A stretch of 64,000 nucleotides of DNA from JAFECT01 sp964432415 (GTDB taxonomy: Bacteria; Pseudomonadota; Alphaproteobacteria; Caulobacterales; Caulobacteraceae): contig CAYSNW010000007.1 of NCBI GenBank assembly GCA_964432415.1, positions 35,270 through 99,269 of the forward strand, read 5' to 3'. Positions 34,517 through 43,748 of this stretch are shown here, one piece after another (the first letter of the stretch is position 1; every line of letters begins with the position of its first letter). The translations under genes were made by a program, and so were the position numbers. The notes below the pieces were generated by a model that worked only from the letters and a program-made list of their open reading frames with translations, made no database searches and was not told where the DNA came from.

Positions 34517-35236
34517 TCATAGCTCCTCCGCCCCTTCGGGGTTACGCGCCCGGGATTGCAGCCACATAACGCCCGACAGATCCGAGAAGGCCACCATGAG
34601 GCGTCCCAGATTGGTGTACTTCGACCGCCCGGCGGCCCTCGGTCTATGGTTTACGTCTTTGAAGCGAACCTCGTAACCCTCGCGCAGCATCAGGGCCGCC
34701 ATGTAGCGGTGCATGTGATCGAAATACGGCAGGCGCAGGAAGGCCTCGCGCCGGAAAGCCTTGAGCCCGCAGCCGGTGTCGTCGGCCTGATCCTTCAGAA
34801 GCTTCTTGCGGAAATTGTTGGCCGCGCGCGAGGCCCAGCGCTTGGCCGCCGAGTCCTGGCGCTTGGCGCGCCGTCCGCCCACCATGGCCACGCTCGCGGG
34901 GCTTTCCAGCAGCAGGTCCACCAGTCCCGGCCCGTCGGCGGGCGGGTTCTGGCCGTCGCCGTCCAGCACCACCACGATGTCGCCCTTCGCCGCCAGCACG
35001 CCGGTGCGGATGGCGCGGCTCTGGCCGGCGTTCCTGCGGTGGGACAGCACCCGCAGGCGCGGCAGGTCCCCCTTGGTGGCCTGAAGTTCGGCCACGGTGC
35101 CGTCCTTGCTGGCGTCGTCGACGAAGACCATCTCGTAGTCGCGCCCCTCGAAGGCGGCCGCGATCTCGCGCGCCAGGGGGCCGGCCAGGCCCTCTTCGCC
35201 GTACACGGGGACGACCACGGAGATTTGCGGAGACAT
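34517..35236 (-). CDS. Family 2 glycosyltransferase, polyprenyl-phosphate sugar synthase type
   Basis: A 239-residue GT2 enzyme with the start SVVVPVYGEEGLA, the DXD-type motif VLDGDGQNPP and KAFRREAFLRLPYFDHMHRY, characteristic of DPM1-like enzymes that move a sugar from a nucleotide to polyprenyl phosphate. It lacks C-terminal membrane helices, so it acts at the inner membrane's cytoplasmic face. It is divergent from a GT39/ArnT-type glycosyltransferase gene that uses such lipid-linked donors, which supports a joint role in glycosylating lipid A, protein or another envelope component. Confidence 0.9.
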   Translation of the reverse strand: MSPQISVVVPVYGEEGLAGPLAREIAAAFEGRDYEMVFVDDASKDGTVAELQATKGDLPRLRVLSHRRNAGQSRAIRTGVLAAKGDIVVVLDGDGQNPPADGPGLVDLLLESPASVAMVGGRRAKRQDSAAKRWASRAANNFRKKLLKDQADDTGCGLKAFRREAFLRLPYFDHMHRYMAALMLREGYEVRFKDVNHRPRAAGRSKYTNLGRLMVAFSDLSGVMWLQSRARNPEGAEEL

Positions 35237-35331
35237 TCTCAGGCCTTGAGTCCAGGGTGGCGGCGAAGTTCGATCATTCTTATCGACTTTCCCTCCTGCG
35301 GGGGAGGGACGGGCGTGTATATGCTGAACCG

Positions 35332-37017
35332 ATGCCGAATCTCGACGTCGATCGCCTCATCGCCGGCTGGCGCGGGCCCCTGCTGGCCGCGCTGATCGCC
35401 CTCATCGCGGGGCTGCCCGCGGTATTCAGCCTGCCGCCGCTGGACCGGGACGAGGCGCGCTTCGCCCAGGCGACGGCCCAGATGTTCGAGGCGGACGACT
35501 TCATCCGCATCAGCTTCCAGGACGAGCCGCGCAACAAGAAGCCCATCGGCATCCACTGGCTGCAGGCCGCCTCGGTCGGGCTGTTCTCCTCCGAGGAGGA
35601 CCGCGAGATCTGGGCCTACCGCCTGCCCTCGCTGCTGGGCGCCATGGTCGCCGCCTTCGCCTGCGCCTGGGGCGCCATCGCCTTCTTCGGCCAGCGGGCC
35701 GGGACCATCGCCGGAATCACCCTGGCCTCCACCTTCATGCTCTCGACCGAGGCGTCCTGGGCCAAGACCGACGCGGTGCTGTGCGGGGCGATCACCCTGG
35801 CCATGGCGGCGCTGGGGCGGCTCTACCTGGCCTCGAAGGGCGGGCCCCACGCGGGGCGGCGCATCAAGCTGGTGTTCTGGATCGCCATGGCCGTCGCCAT
35901 CCTGGACAAGGGCCCGATCGGGCCGATGGTGGCGGGGCTGACCCTGGTGGCGCTCGCGCTGTGGGACCGCGATCTCGGCTGGATCAAGCGGCTGAGCTGG
36001 ATCTGGGGCCTGCTGATCGTAGTCGCCGTGGTCGGGCCCTGGGCCATGGCCATCACCGTCACCGAGCCCGGCTTCTGGATGGCCGCGGTCAAGGGCGACC
36101 TCGTCTCCAAGGTCGGGGGCGGCCAGGAGGGGCACGGCGCCTTCCCCGGAACCCACACGCTGCTGACGCCCCTGCTGTTCTTTCCGGGCACGCTCCTGAT
36201 CGGCGCCGCGGCCGTGACCGCCTGGACGCGGCGCATGGAGCCCGGGGTGCGCTTCGCCATCGCCTGGCTGATCCCGGCCTGGCTGGTGTTCGAGCTGGCC
36301 CCCACCAAGCTGCCCCACTACACCCTGCCGCTCTACGGCGCCCTGGCCTGGCTGGTCGCGGCGGCAGTGACCCAGCCGATCGGAACGCGCGCCCGCTGGA
36401 CCGGCATCGGCCTGTCGGCGGTCACGGTGCTGCTGGTCTCGGCCGTCGCCGTCGTGGGGCTGAGAAAGTTCGGCGACGGCGGCGACGTGGTCTGGGTGTC
36501 CCTGACCGTGGGCTTCGCGGTCATCGGCCTGGCGGTCGCCGCCTACTTCATGCTGCACAAGGAATCCGTGACCGCCCTGATGATCCTGTGCGGCTGCGCG
36601 GTCATCGCCCACGCGGCGCTCTGGGCCGGTCTGGTTCCGAACCTCAAGCCGCTGTGGGTGTCGCGCAATATCGCCCGCACGCTGGACCGGCAGGGCATGG
36701 ATCCGCGCAACGGCATCACCCCGGGGCCGGTGGAGATCTACGGCTACGCCGAGCCCTCGGCTGTGTTCCTGCTGGGCACCGAGACCCACTTCGGCGACGC
36801 CGGCGACGCGGCCGAGGCGGTGGTCGAACGCCGTCCCGTGCTGGTGGAGGCGAAGAACGAGCCGGCCTTCCGCGCCGAGCTGGCCGAGCGGCGCCTGAGC
36901 GTCGCGCCGGTGTCGGTGATCAAGGGCTTCAACTACTCCCACGGCAAGCCCGTGACCCTGACCCTCTACCGCAACGCCGCGCCCATGCCGGCCCAGGCCC
37001 CGGCCGCCGCCCCATGA
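35332..37017 (+). CDS. ArnT/GT39-type membrane glycosyltransferase
   Basis: A 561-residue protein with about ten transmembrane helices and a C-terminal periplasmic domain. The early periplasmic motif LPPLDRDEARFAQAT with acidic DE pair, and RNKKPIGIHWLQAAS, identify the ArnT/PMT superfamily (dolichyl- or undecaprenyl-phosphate sugar to lipid A or protein). The ATG at 35332 is preferred; an upstream in-frame start would add 25 residues and cross a CCCTCC-TGCGG-GGGAGGG hairpin. The divergent GT2 gene probably makes its lipid-linked sugar. The next gene overlaps by 4 bases. Confidence 0.9.
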   Translation: MPNLDVDRLIAGWRGPLLAALIALIAGLPAVFSLPPLDRDEARFAQATAQMFEADDFIRISFQDEPRNKKPIGIHWLQAASVGLFSSEEDREIWAYRLPSLLGAMVAAFACAWGAIAFFGQRAGTIAGITLASTFMLSTEASWAKTDAVLCGAITLAMAALGRLYLASKGGPHAGRRIKLVFWIAMAVAILDKGPIGPMVAGLTLVALALWDRDLGWIKRLSWIWGLLIVVAVVGPWAMAITVTEPGFWMAAVKGDLVSKVGGGQEGHGAFPGTHTLLTPLLFFPGTLLIGAAAVTAWTRRMEPGVRFAIAWLIPAWLVFELAPTKLPHYTLPLYGALAWLVAAAVTQPIGTRARWTGIGLSAVTVLLVSAVAVVGLRKFGDGGDVVWVSLTVGFAVIGLAVAAYFMLHKESVTALMILCGCAVIAHAALWAGLVPNLKPLWVSRNIARTLDRQGMDPRNGITPGPVEIYGYAEPSAVFLLGTETHFGDAGDAAEAVVERRPVLVEAKNEPAFRAELAERRLSVAPVSVIKGFNYSHGKPVTLTLYRNAAPMPAQAPAAAP

Positions 37018-37934
37018 GCCCGCGGCCCATCCAGATCGTCGAGGTCGGGCCGCGCGACGGGCTGCAGAACGAGGCTCAGGTCCTGCCGGTCGAGGATCGG
37101 ATCGCCTTCATCCGCCGGCTGGAGGCCGCGGGCGCGAGGCGCATCGAGACCGTCTCCTTCGTCAATCCGGCGCGGGTGCCCCAGATGGCCGGCGCGGAGG
37201 CGGTGATGGCCGCCCTGCCCCATGAAGCGGGCCGCTCGCGCATCGGCCTGGTGCTCAACGCCAAGGGCTACGACCGGGCGGTCGAGGCGGGCGTGGACGA
37301 GGCCAATATCTCGATCGCGGCCTCCGACGGCTTCGCCCTGGCCAACAGCGGGATGACCGTGGCCCAGCAGGTCGAGATGTGCGCGGCCATCGCCGAGCGC
37401 GCCCACAATTCCGCCGGTTCCGGGTCGGGCGGGCCGCGCCTGTCGGCCACCCTGTCCACGGTCTGGGGCTGTCCCTTCGACGGCGAGGTGTCGGTCGAGC
37501 AGGTCAGCAACCTCGTGGCCGAGCTGGCGAAGCTGGGCATCCCCGAGATCGGCCTGGCCGACACCATCGGGGTGGGCGATCCCTGGGCCGTCCGGCGCAA
37601 GGTCGAGGCGGCGAAGGCGGTGGCCGGAGACTCGGTGCTGCGCCTGCACTTCCACGACACCCGCAACACGGGCCTGGCCAACGCCTACGCCGGCGTCGAA
37701 GCGGGGATCGACGTGCTGGACGCCTCGGTCGGCGGCATCGGCGGCTGCCCCTTCGCGCCGGGCGCCACGGGCAATATCGCCACCGAGGACCTGGTCTACA
37801 TGCTGGAGCGCGGCGGGTTCGAGACCGGCTACGACCTGGGCGCCCTGATCGAGACGGCGCTGTGGGTCGGCGGCAAGCTCGGCAAGCCCGTGCCCTCGCG
37901 GCTCAGCAAGGCCGGGCCGTTCCCCAGGGCGTAA
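37014..37934 (+). CDS. mvaB: Hydroxymethylglutaryl-CoA lyase
   Basis: A 306-residue TIM-barrel lyase that splits HMG-CoA to acetyl-CoA and acetoacetate, the last step of leucine degradation. Motifs are VEVGPRDGLQNE, ETVSFVNPARVPQMA, the metal-binding HFHDTRNTGLAN and the GGIGGCPFAPGATGNIATED loop with the catalytic Cys. It starts in an ATGA overlap with the ArnT-type gene. Sharing an operon with a glycosyltransferase is unusual and may have no functional meaning. Confidence 0.96.
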   Translation: MSPRPIQIVEVGPRDGLQNEAQVLPVEDRIAFIRRLEAAGARRIETVSFVNPARVPQMAGAEAVMAALPHEAGRSRIGLVLNAKGYDRAVEAGVDEANISIAASDGFALANSGMTVAQQVEMCAAIAERAHNSAGSGSGGPRLSATLSTVWGCPFDGEVSVEQVSNLVAELAKLGIPEIGLADTIGVGDPWAVRRKVEAAKAVAGDSVLRLHFHDTRNTGLANAYAGVEAGIDVLDASVGGIGGCPFAPGATGNIATEDLVYMLERGGFETGYDLGALIETALWVGGKLGKPVPSRLSKAGPFPRA

Positions 37935-37937
37935 GCC

Positions 37938-39566
37938 TCAACGTCGCGCCTCACCGCTCTTGTCCCTGAGCGGCGCGAACTCGCCGCCGGCCTTCCACTG
38001 CGGCCAGAGCCGGCCGTCCGCGACGCGGCGCCCCAGCGCCCAGGCGACCGTGGTCTCCTGGGCCGAGCCGGCGAAGGTCCACTTCGGATCGAACTGGTCG
38101 CAGGGCTGGTGGTAGCAGCGCTGGTTGTAGGCCGAGACGATCGCCTGGCCGGCCCCGGGTCCGCCCTTGACCAGGTCGCGCCCGGCCCGGAAGGCCAGCG
38201 AGGGCACGCCGCGACGGGCGAAGGAAAAGTGATCGGAGCGGAAGTACCAGCCGGCCTCAGGGCTGGGCTCGGCGTCCACGCGCAGGCCATGGGCCCTGGC
38301 GGTCTGCCGGAAAAGGTCCTCCAGGTCGGTGCGGCCGCCGCCGATCAGCTCCAGGTCGCGCGCGGCCGGCAGCATGACGTGCGGGTCGAGATTGATCACC
38401 GCCGCCGTGGTCTCCAGCGGCGTCAGCGGATGGCCCGCGTACCACTCCGAGCCCAAGAGCCCCTTCTCCTCCGAGGTCCAGGCCGCGAACACCACGGTGC
38501 GGTCGGGGCGGCCGCCGGAACGGAAGGCGCGGGCGATCTCGATCAGCTCGGCCGTGCCGGTGGCGTTGTCGATGGCGCCGTTCCTGATGGCGTCGCCGGT
38601 GCGGTCCGGGCCGTTGTGGCCGTTGGCGTCCCAGTGGGCGCCGTACAGGACGTACTCGTTCGGGTGGCCGGCGCCCGGGATGCGGCCGATGACGTTGTGG
38701 CTGGTGAACGGCGTGGCCTTGACCTCCGCCGAGGCCGACAGGGTCGCGCCCTTCAGCGCAAAGGCGCGGAACTTCGGATCGCGGGCGCGGGCTTTCAGGC
38801 CGGCCAGGGTCAGGCCGTGGCGCTTGAGCAGGGCGATCGACACGTCACGCGACAGCCAGCCGCTGAGCTTCAGGCTCGAGGGCGCAAGCGGGGCGAAGGC
38901 GAAGGTCGGCAGGGCGTCGCCGCTGCCCACCTGCAGGAAGGGATAGCTGGCGGCGGCGTCCTCGTGGATGACCAGCACGCCCAGGGCCCCGGCGCGGGCG
39001 GCGGCTTCGAACTTGACCCCGACGCGGCCCGAATAGGTCATGCGCCGGCCCTCGAAGCCGAGGTCGCGGCCGGCCTCGAAGTCCGGGTCGTTGGCCAGGA
39101 CCACGGCGATCTTGCCGTGTATGTCGACGCCTTCGTAGGCGTTGTAGCCCAGCTTGGGGTCGACGATGCCGAAGCCGGCGAACACCAGGGGCGCGTCTGA
39201 GACCTCCGTGCGGCCCGGATTGCGCAGGGCCAGGGTGGCGTTGCGGCCCAGGCTGAGCGGAACCGCCCTGCCCTGATCGCCGAGCGACATCCGCGCGCCG
39301 GGAAGCCGGTCCAGCCGCACCAGGGGCACGTCCTGGAACCACGAGCCCTTGTCGCCGCCCGGCTCCAGCCCGGCCCTGGCGAAGGCGTCGGCCAGGTACG
39401 CGATGGTCTTCGCTTCCCCCTCCTCGCCCGGACCGCGCCCCTGGAAGGCGTCGGAGGAAAGCACCCGCACATCGGCCTTGATGCGCGCGGCGGAGATCGG
39501 GGCGGGACCGGCGGAGGCCACGGTGGCGGCCGCCGCGATCAGGAGCGGGAGGAGGATGGGTTTCAT
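37938..39566 (-). CDS. Exported M28 zinc aminopeptidase
   Basis: A 542-residue peptidase with a signal peptide (about 1-20), a PA-domain-like insert in the N-terminal half (IHGKIAVVLANDPDFE) and a C-terminal M28 domain: YGAHWDANG, DNATGTAELIEIARAF, WTSEEKGLLGS with the catalytic Glu pair, and FRSDHFSFARRGVPSL with the late metal His. It cleaves amino-terminal residues of peptides in the periplasm. ATG 39566 has no strong ribosome site. Convergent with mvaB, 3 bases between stops. Confidence 0.92.
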   Translation of the reverse strand: MKPILLPLLIAAAATVASAGPAPISAARIKADVRVLSSDAFQGRGPGEEGEAKTIAYLADAFARAGLEPGGDKGSWFQDVPLVRLDRLPGARMSLGDQGRAVPLSLGRNATLALRNPGRTEVSDAPLVFAGFGIVDPKLGYNAYEGVDIHGKIAVVLANDPDFEAGRDLGFEGRRMTYSGRVGVKFEAAARAGALGVLVIHEDAAASYPFLQVGSGDALPTFAFAPLAPSSLKLSGWLSRDVSIALLKRHGLTLAGLKARARDPKFRAFALKGATLSASAEVKATPFTSHNVIGRIPGAGHPNEYVLYGAHWDANGHNGPDRTGDAIRNGAIDNATGTAELIEIARAFRSGGRPDRTVVFAAWTSEEKGLLGSEWYAGHPLTPLETTAAVINLDPHVMLPAARDLELIGGGRTDLEDLFRQTARAHGLRVDAEPSPEAGWYFRSDHFSFARRGVPSLAFRAGRDLVKGGPGAGQAIVSAYNQRCYHQPCDQFDPKWTFAGSAQETTVAWALGRRVADGRLWPQWKAGGEFAPLRDKSGEARR

Positions 39567-39668
39567 GGCGTGATTGGAGGGCCGTGCGCCCACAAAGGCA
39601 AGGGTGGCGCGCGCGCATGACAGGGTCGCGAATTGGGCTAATCTGCCCCCACGCGACAAGGGCGAGCG

Positions 39669-40250
39669 ATGGACCGCGACCGGCTGACGGCCTTCACCGA
39701 CGGGGTGCTGGCCATCCTGATCACCATCATGGTGCTGGAGCTGAAGACGCCGCACGGCGTGGCCCTGGCGGACCTCGCCGGCGTGGCGCCGACCTTCGCG
39801 TCCTATGTGCTGAGCTTCGTCTACCTCGGCATCTACTGGAGCAATCACCACCACTTCTTTCAGCTGGTGGAGAAGGTCGACGGGGCGATCCTGTGGGCCA
39901 ACCTGTTCCTGCTGTTCTGGCTCTCGCTGGTGCCCTTCACCACCGCCTGGATGGGCGAGCATCCGACCGACGCGGTTCCGGCGGCGCTGTACGGGGTGTC
40001 GCTGCTGATGGCCGCGCTCGGCTGGCTGGTGATGCAGACGGTGATCATCCGGCGTCAGGGCCCGGACTCCGCGCTGAAGCGCGCCATCGGGCGGCGCGAC
40101 TACAAGGGCGTGATCTCGCCGTTCGTCTATGCGGCGGGCATCGCCCTGAGTTTCGTCGCCACCTGGGCCGCCGACCTGCTCTACCTGGCGGTGGCGCTGA
40201 TGTGGCTGATCCCCGACCGCCGGGTGGAACGGGTGGTGGGCAATAGCTGA
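39669..40250 (+). CDS. TMEM175-family potassium channel-like protein
   Basis: A 193-residue membrane protein of the TMEM175 type (DUF1211). The hallmark FSDxxxAI motif is present as FTDGVLAI (residues 9-16) in the first helix, followed by four to five further helices and HHHFFQLV at the second helix. Bacterial members form tetrameric K+-permeable pores with one six-helix repeat per chain. A Thr replaces the usual Ser. Physiological role unknown. Divergent from the M28 gene with 102 bases between. Confidence 0.87.
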   Translation: MDRDRLTAFTDGVLAILITIMVLELKTPHGVALADLAGVAPTFASYVLSFVYLGIYWSNHHHFFQLVEKVDGAILWANLFLLFWLSLVPFTTAWMGEHPTDAVPAALYGVSLLMAALGWLVMQTVIIRRQGPDSALKRAIGRRDYKGVISPFVYAAGIALSFVATWAADLLYLAVALMWLIPDRRVERVVGNS

Positions 40251-40272
40251 GACCTTCGACGGGGAGGGAAAG

Positions 40273-40929
40273 ATGGCGTCGAGCCTGGGGTCGCGTTGGT
40301 TGCGTTGGGTCTGGTGGGCGGCGTTGGCCGCCCTGTTCGTGTTCTTCCTGAACGAGGCGATCCACCTGCGCTTCCTGACCCCGGGGGCGACGGGACCGAG
40401 CCTGATGCGCAAGCAGGCCTGGTACTGGGGGCACTTCCTGTTCGCCCTGCCGGCGGTGCTGCTGGGCGCCGCGCAGTTCAGCGCGCGGCTTCGCGCCACG
40501 CGGCCGGACATTCACCGTTGGGTGGGACGCAGCTACGCGGTGCTGGCCCTGCTGGCCGGTCTCGCCGGCCTGTGGCTGGGGATGGTCGCCGATCCGCCGG
40601 GCGCGCGCATGCCGGCGGTGATCCTGGCGCTGCTCTGGCTTGGGTTCACCGCGGCCGGGTGGCTGCGGGCACGGGCCGGGGACTACGTCTCGCACCGGCA
40701 GCTGATGACCCGCAGCTACTGCCTGATCTGGGTGTTCGTCTGGTCGCGCCTGGTGGCCGAGCCGTGGCTGGCGCCGCTGTGGACCTGGATCAAGGATCCG
40801 GCGGAGCTGATCGCGACCCAGAGCTGGGCGGGGATCCTGATCCCGATCCTGCTGGTGGAGGCGTGGCTGTCGTGGCGGCCGCTGGCCATGGGGCGGGCGG
40901 CCGGGAAGGTGACCAGGCTGGCGGCGTAG
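40273..40929 (+). CDS. DUF2306 membrane protein
   Basis: A 218-residue membrane protein with about six helices. The pattern HFLFALPAVLLGAAQFSARLR and then HRWVGRSYAVLALLAGLAGL matches the DUF2306 family, whose conserved His/Arg residues suggest a haem- or quinone-linked role that has not been shown. The ATG at 40273 follows GGGAGGGAAAG, a strong ribosome site. It is 22 bases downstream of the TMEM175-like gene and probably co-transcribed. A hairpin separates it from convergent thrS. Confidence 0.8.
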   Translation: MASSLGSRWLRWVWWAALAALFVFFLNEAIHLRFLTPGATGPSLMRKQAWYWGHFLFALPAVLLGAAQFSARLRATRPDIHRWVGRSYAVLALLAGLAGLWLGMVADPPGARMPAVILALLWLGFTAAGWLRARAGDYVSHRQLMTRSYCLIWVFVWSRLVAEPWLAPLWTWIKDPAELIATQSWAGILIPILLVEAWLSWRPLAMGRAAGKVTRLAA

Positions 40930-40940
40930 GCGTCCCCAAT

Positions 40941-40960
40941 TCCTCCCCTGAAGGGGAGGA
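40941..40960. terminator. Hairpin between convergent DUF2306 and thrS genes
   Basis: TCCTCCCC-TGAA-GGGGAGGA, an 8-bp perfect stem with a four-base loop. No T-run follows on either side. It could act as a two-way terminator and resembles the short CCCTCC/GGGAGG hairpin at 35290-35308. Confidence 0.55.
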
Positions 40961-40970
40961 GTTCCAGCGC

Positions 40971-42890
40971 CTACTTCTGATCCGGCGCCTTGGCCTCGGC
41001 GCCGAGCGTCGCGATCGCCTCGTCCACGGTCAGGATCGTCTGACCGTCCGAGCCCAGGCGGCGGAGCGCCAGCTTGCCCTCTTCCGCCTCGCGGCGGCCG
41101 ACCACGGCGATGACCGGGATCTTGGCGACGGAGTGTTCGCGGACCTTGTAGTTGATCTTCTCGTTGCGAAGATCGGTCTCGACCCTGAGGCCCGCCGCGC
41201 GCAGCTTCGCGGCCGCCTCCTCGGCGAAGTCGTTGGCGTCGGAGGTGATCGAGGCGACCACCACCTGCACCGGCGACAACCACAGCGGGAAGGCCCCGGC
41301 GTAGTGCTCGATCAGGATGCCGAGGAAGCGTTCGAACGAGCCCAGGATGGCCCGGTGCAGCATCACCGGGCGCTGCTTGGAGCCGTCCTCGGCCACGTAC
41401 TCGGCGTCCAGCCGCTCAGGCATGACGAAGTCGAGCTGAAGCGTGCCGCACTGCCAGATGCGCCCGATGGCGTCCCGGAGCGTGAACTCGAGCTTGGGGC
41501 CATAGAAGGCGCCCTCGCCGGGGTTCTCGATCAGGGGCACGCCGGCGGCCTCGGTGGCTGAGCGCAGGTCGCGCTCGGCGATGTCCCAGGTCTCGTCGGA
41601 CCCCGCGCGGACCTCCGGACGCGTGGAGAACTTCACGTCGTGCAGCTTCATGCCGAGGTCGCCGTAGACGCTCTCGAGCAGGTCGATGAAGGCCTTGGTC
41701 TCGGAGACGACCTGGTCCTCGCGGCAGAAGATGTGACCGTCGTCCTGGGTGAAGGCCCGGACCCGCATCAGGCCGTGCAGGGCGCCGGACGGCTCGTAGC
41801 GGTGACAGGCCCCCATCTCGGCCATGCGCAGGGGCAGGTCGCGATAGGACTTCTGGCCGACGTTGAAAATCTGGATGTGGCCGGGGCAGTTCATCGGCTT
41901 GACGGCCAGGACCTCGCCCTCCTCCGTCTCGCAGACGAACATGGACTTCTGGAACTTCTCCCAGTGGCCCGAGCGCTCCCACAGGACCCGGTCCATCAGC
42001 TGAGGGCCCTTGACCTCCTGGTAGGACGCGCCCTCAAGCCGGCGGCGCATATAGGCCTCCAGCGTCCGGTAGAGCGTCCAGCCCTTGGGGTGCCAGAACA
42101 CCATGCCCTTGGCCTCTTCCTGCATGTGGAAAAGGTCCATCTGGCGGCCGATGCGGCGGTGGTCGCGCTTCTCGGCCTGCTCCATGCGCTCGATGTATTC
42201 GGCGAGCTCGGCCTCCGAGGCCCAGGCCGTGCCGTACATGCGCTGAAGCTGGGCGTTCCTGTGATCCCCGCGCCAGTAGGCGCCCGCAAGCTTGGTCAGC
42301 TTGAAGGCCTTGCCCACCGATTTCGTCGAGGGGAAGTGCGGGCCGCGGCACAGGTCCACCCAGTCGCCCTGGCGATAGAGCGTGATCGTTTCGCCGGCCG
42401 GCAGATCCTGGATGATCTCGGCCTTGTACTTTTCGCCCTTGGCCTGAAACAGCTTGATCGCCTCGTCGCGGTCCCACTCCTCGCGCACGATCTTCGCGTC
42501 GCGATCGACGATCTCGCGCATCTTGGCTTCGATCTTCGGGAAGTCCTCGATGGAGAAGGGCTCGTCGCGGGCGAAGTCGTAATAGAAGCCGTCCTCGATC
42601 GAGGGGCCGATCGTCACCTGGGTGCCGGGAAACAGCTCCTGAACCGCCTCGGCCAGGACGTGGGCCGTGTCGTGGCGGATGGTCTCCAGCGCGTCGGGCG
42701 CGTCGCGCATGACGAGCTCGATCTTCCCGCCCGCCTCGATCGGGCGGTGCAGGTCTCTGAGTTCGCCGTCCAGCTTGACCAGCACGGCGCGCTTGGCCAG
42801 CGAGGGGGCGATGGAGTGGGCCACATCGTAGCCCGTGGCGCCCTTTGGGTATTGTCGGACGGCGCCGTCGGGGAATTGAAGGTCGATCAT
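40971..42890 (-). CDS. thrS: Threonyl-tRNA synthetase
   Basis: A 639-residue class II synthetase in the usual order: TGS domain (about 1-62), editing/second additional domain with HDTAHVLAEAVQEL and the late Cys in DLCRGPHFPS, catalytic core (MNCPGHIQIF; motif 2 MRVRAFTQDDGHIFC) and anticodon-binding domain with RVETDLRNEKINYKVRE. All zinc ligands appear present. The ATG overlaps the stop of yidD (ATGA), so translation is coupled. Confidence 0.98.
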   Translation of the reverse strand: MIDLQFPDGAVRQYPKGATGYDVAHSIAPSLAKRAVLVKLDGELRDLHRPIEAGGKIELVMRDAPDALETIRHDTAHVLAEAVQELFPGTQVTIGPSIEDGFYYDFARDEPFSIEDFPKIEAKMREIVDRDAKIVREEWDRDEAIKLFQAKGEKYKAEIIQDLPAGETITLYRQGDWVDLCRGPHFPSTKSVGKAFKLTKLAGAYWRGDHRNAQLQRMYGTAWASEAELAEYIERMEQAEKRDHRRIGRQMDLFHMQEEAKGMVFWHPKGWTLYRTLEAYMRRRLEGASYQEVKGPQLMDRVLWERSGHWEKFQKSMFVCETEEGEVLAVKPMNCPGHIQIFNVGQKSYRDLPLRMAEMGACHRYEPSGALHGLMRVRAFTQDDGHIFCREDQVVSETKAFIDLLESVYGDLGMKLHDVKFSTRPEVRAGSDETWDIAERDLRSATEAAGVPLIENPGEGAFYGPKLEFTLRDAIGRIWQCGTLQLDFVMPERLDAEYVAEDGSKQRPVMLHRAILGSFERFLGILIEHYAGAFPLWLSPVQVVVASITSDANDFAEEAAAKLRAAGLRVETDLRNEKINYKVREHSVAKIPVIAVVGRREAEEGKLALRRLGSDGQTILTVDEAIATLGAEAKAPDQK

Positions 42891-43147
42891 GTCTCTACTT
42901 TCGGGCCCAACCGTGCGGGGGCCTTGAGGGGCGGGACCGGGTCATAGCCCTTGCCGCCCCAGGGATTGCAGCGGCACACGCGGCGGGCGCCCAGCCAGGC
43001 GCCGCGCCAGGGACCGTGTGCGATCAGGGCTTCGGCCGTGTACTCCGAACAGGTCGGAAGGAAACGGCACTGCCGCCCGATCAGGGGCGAGAGCGTCAGC
43101 TTGTAGGCGCGCAGCGCCAGGCGGACGGATCGTTCGTAGAGTTTCAT
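42887..43147 (-). CDS. yidD: Membrane protein insertion efficiency factor YidD
   Basis: An 86-residue protein of the YidD (DUF37) family: LTLSPLIGRQCRFLPTCSEYTAEALIAHG then CRCNPWGGKGYDPVP, the near-invariant pattern with three Cys (motifs given in parts: RQCRFLPTCSEY, CRCNPWG). YidD associates with the inner membrane and helps YidC insert proteins. Start at ATG 43147. It overlaps thrS by 4 bases, an arrangement I believe is common in alphaproteobacteria. It lies 56 bases after the IscU-like gene. Confidence 0.95.
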   Translation of the reverse strand: MKLYERSVRLALRAYKLTLSPLIGRQCRFLPTCSEYTAEALIAHGPWRGAWLGARRVCRCNPWGGKGYDPVPPLKAPARLGPKVET

Positions 43148-43203
43148 GCGCCGAGGGGGCCCCGAACGGGTCGCGCGCTTATCGCACCGGCGAAAAGCGC
43201 GGA

Positions 43204-43668
43204 TCAAGCCGCGTCGGCGGTGGTAGTTCGCGTCGTTTGTGCGGATTGGGCCCGCTGGGCGGCCTCGACGGCCGCCTCGATGGCCACCAGCGTGGAGGCG
43301 TGGCGGGGCGGATAGGCCTTCACCGGCTCCAGAACCGCGAGATCGGCGAAGCGGCCCTGAGGGAGCGGACCGCCGTCGCGCAGCATGGCGCGCAGGGCGT
43401 CGCGGGCGGCGACCAGCTCGGAGACCGAGGCGCCGATGACGTGTTCGCCCACGACCGCGGCGGTGGCCTGGCCGAGCGCGCAGGCCTTCACGTCCTGGGC
43501 GTAGTCGGCGACGCGGCCCTGGGCGTCCAGCACGACGTCGACGATGGCGCGGCTGCCGCAGAGCTTGGAAATCCGTTCCGCCGACCCCTGGGGCGCGGCG
43601 AGACGCCCGGCGCGCGGCAGGTTCGCGGCCAGGGTCAGGATCTTCGCGCTGTAGAGGTCGTCGATCAT
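43204..43668 (-). CDS. Iron-sulfur cluster scaffold-like protein (IscU/NifU N-type)
   Basis: A 154-residue protein with the start MIDDLYSAKILTLAANLPRAG, Cys37 in ISKLCGSRAIVDVVLD and Cys63 in KACALGQATAAVVGE, as in IscU/SufU-like scaffolds. The third Cys of classical IscU is not visible: the C-terminal segment reads PPRHASTLVAIEA. It may therefore be a divergent scaffold or regulator. ATG 43668 is chosen because longer frames enter the palindromic element upstream. Context is iscU-like, yidD, thrS on one strand. Confidence 0.82.
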   Translation of the reverse strand: MIDDLYSAKILTLAANLPRAGRLAAPQGSAERISKLCGSRAIVDVVLDAQGRVADYAQDVKACALGQATAAVVGEHVIGASVSELVAARDALRAMLRDGGPLPQGRFADLAVLEPVKAYPPRHASTLVAIEAAVEAAQRAQSAQTTRTTTADAA

Positions 43669-43748
43669 GGGCCTCGATATAGGGCGCCGGGCCGCGAAGC
43701 GAAATGGCCGCGAGGCCACACCCCTGCGCCAGACGACCTCGATTCTGT

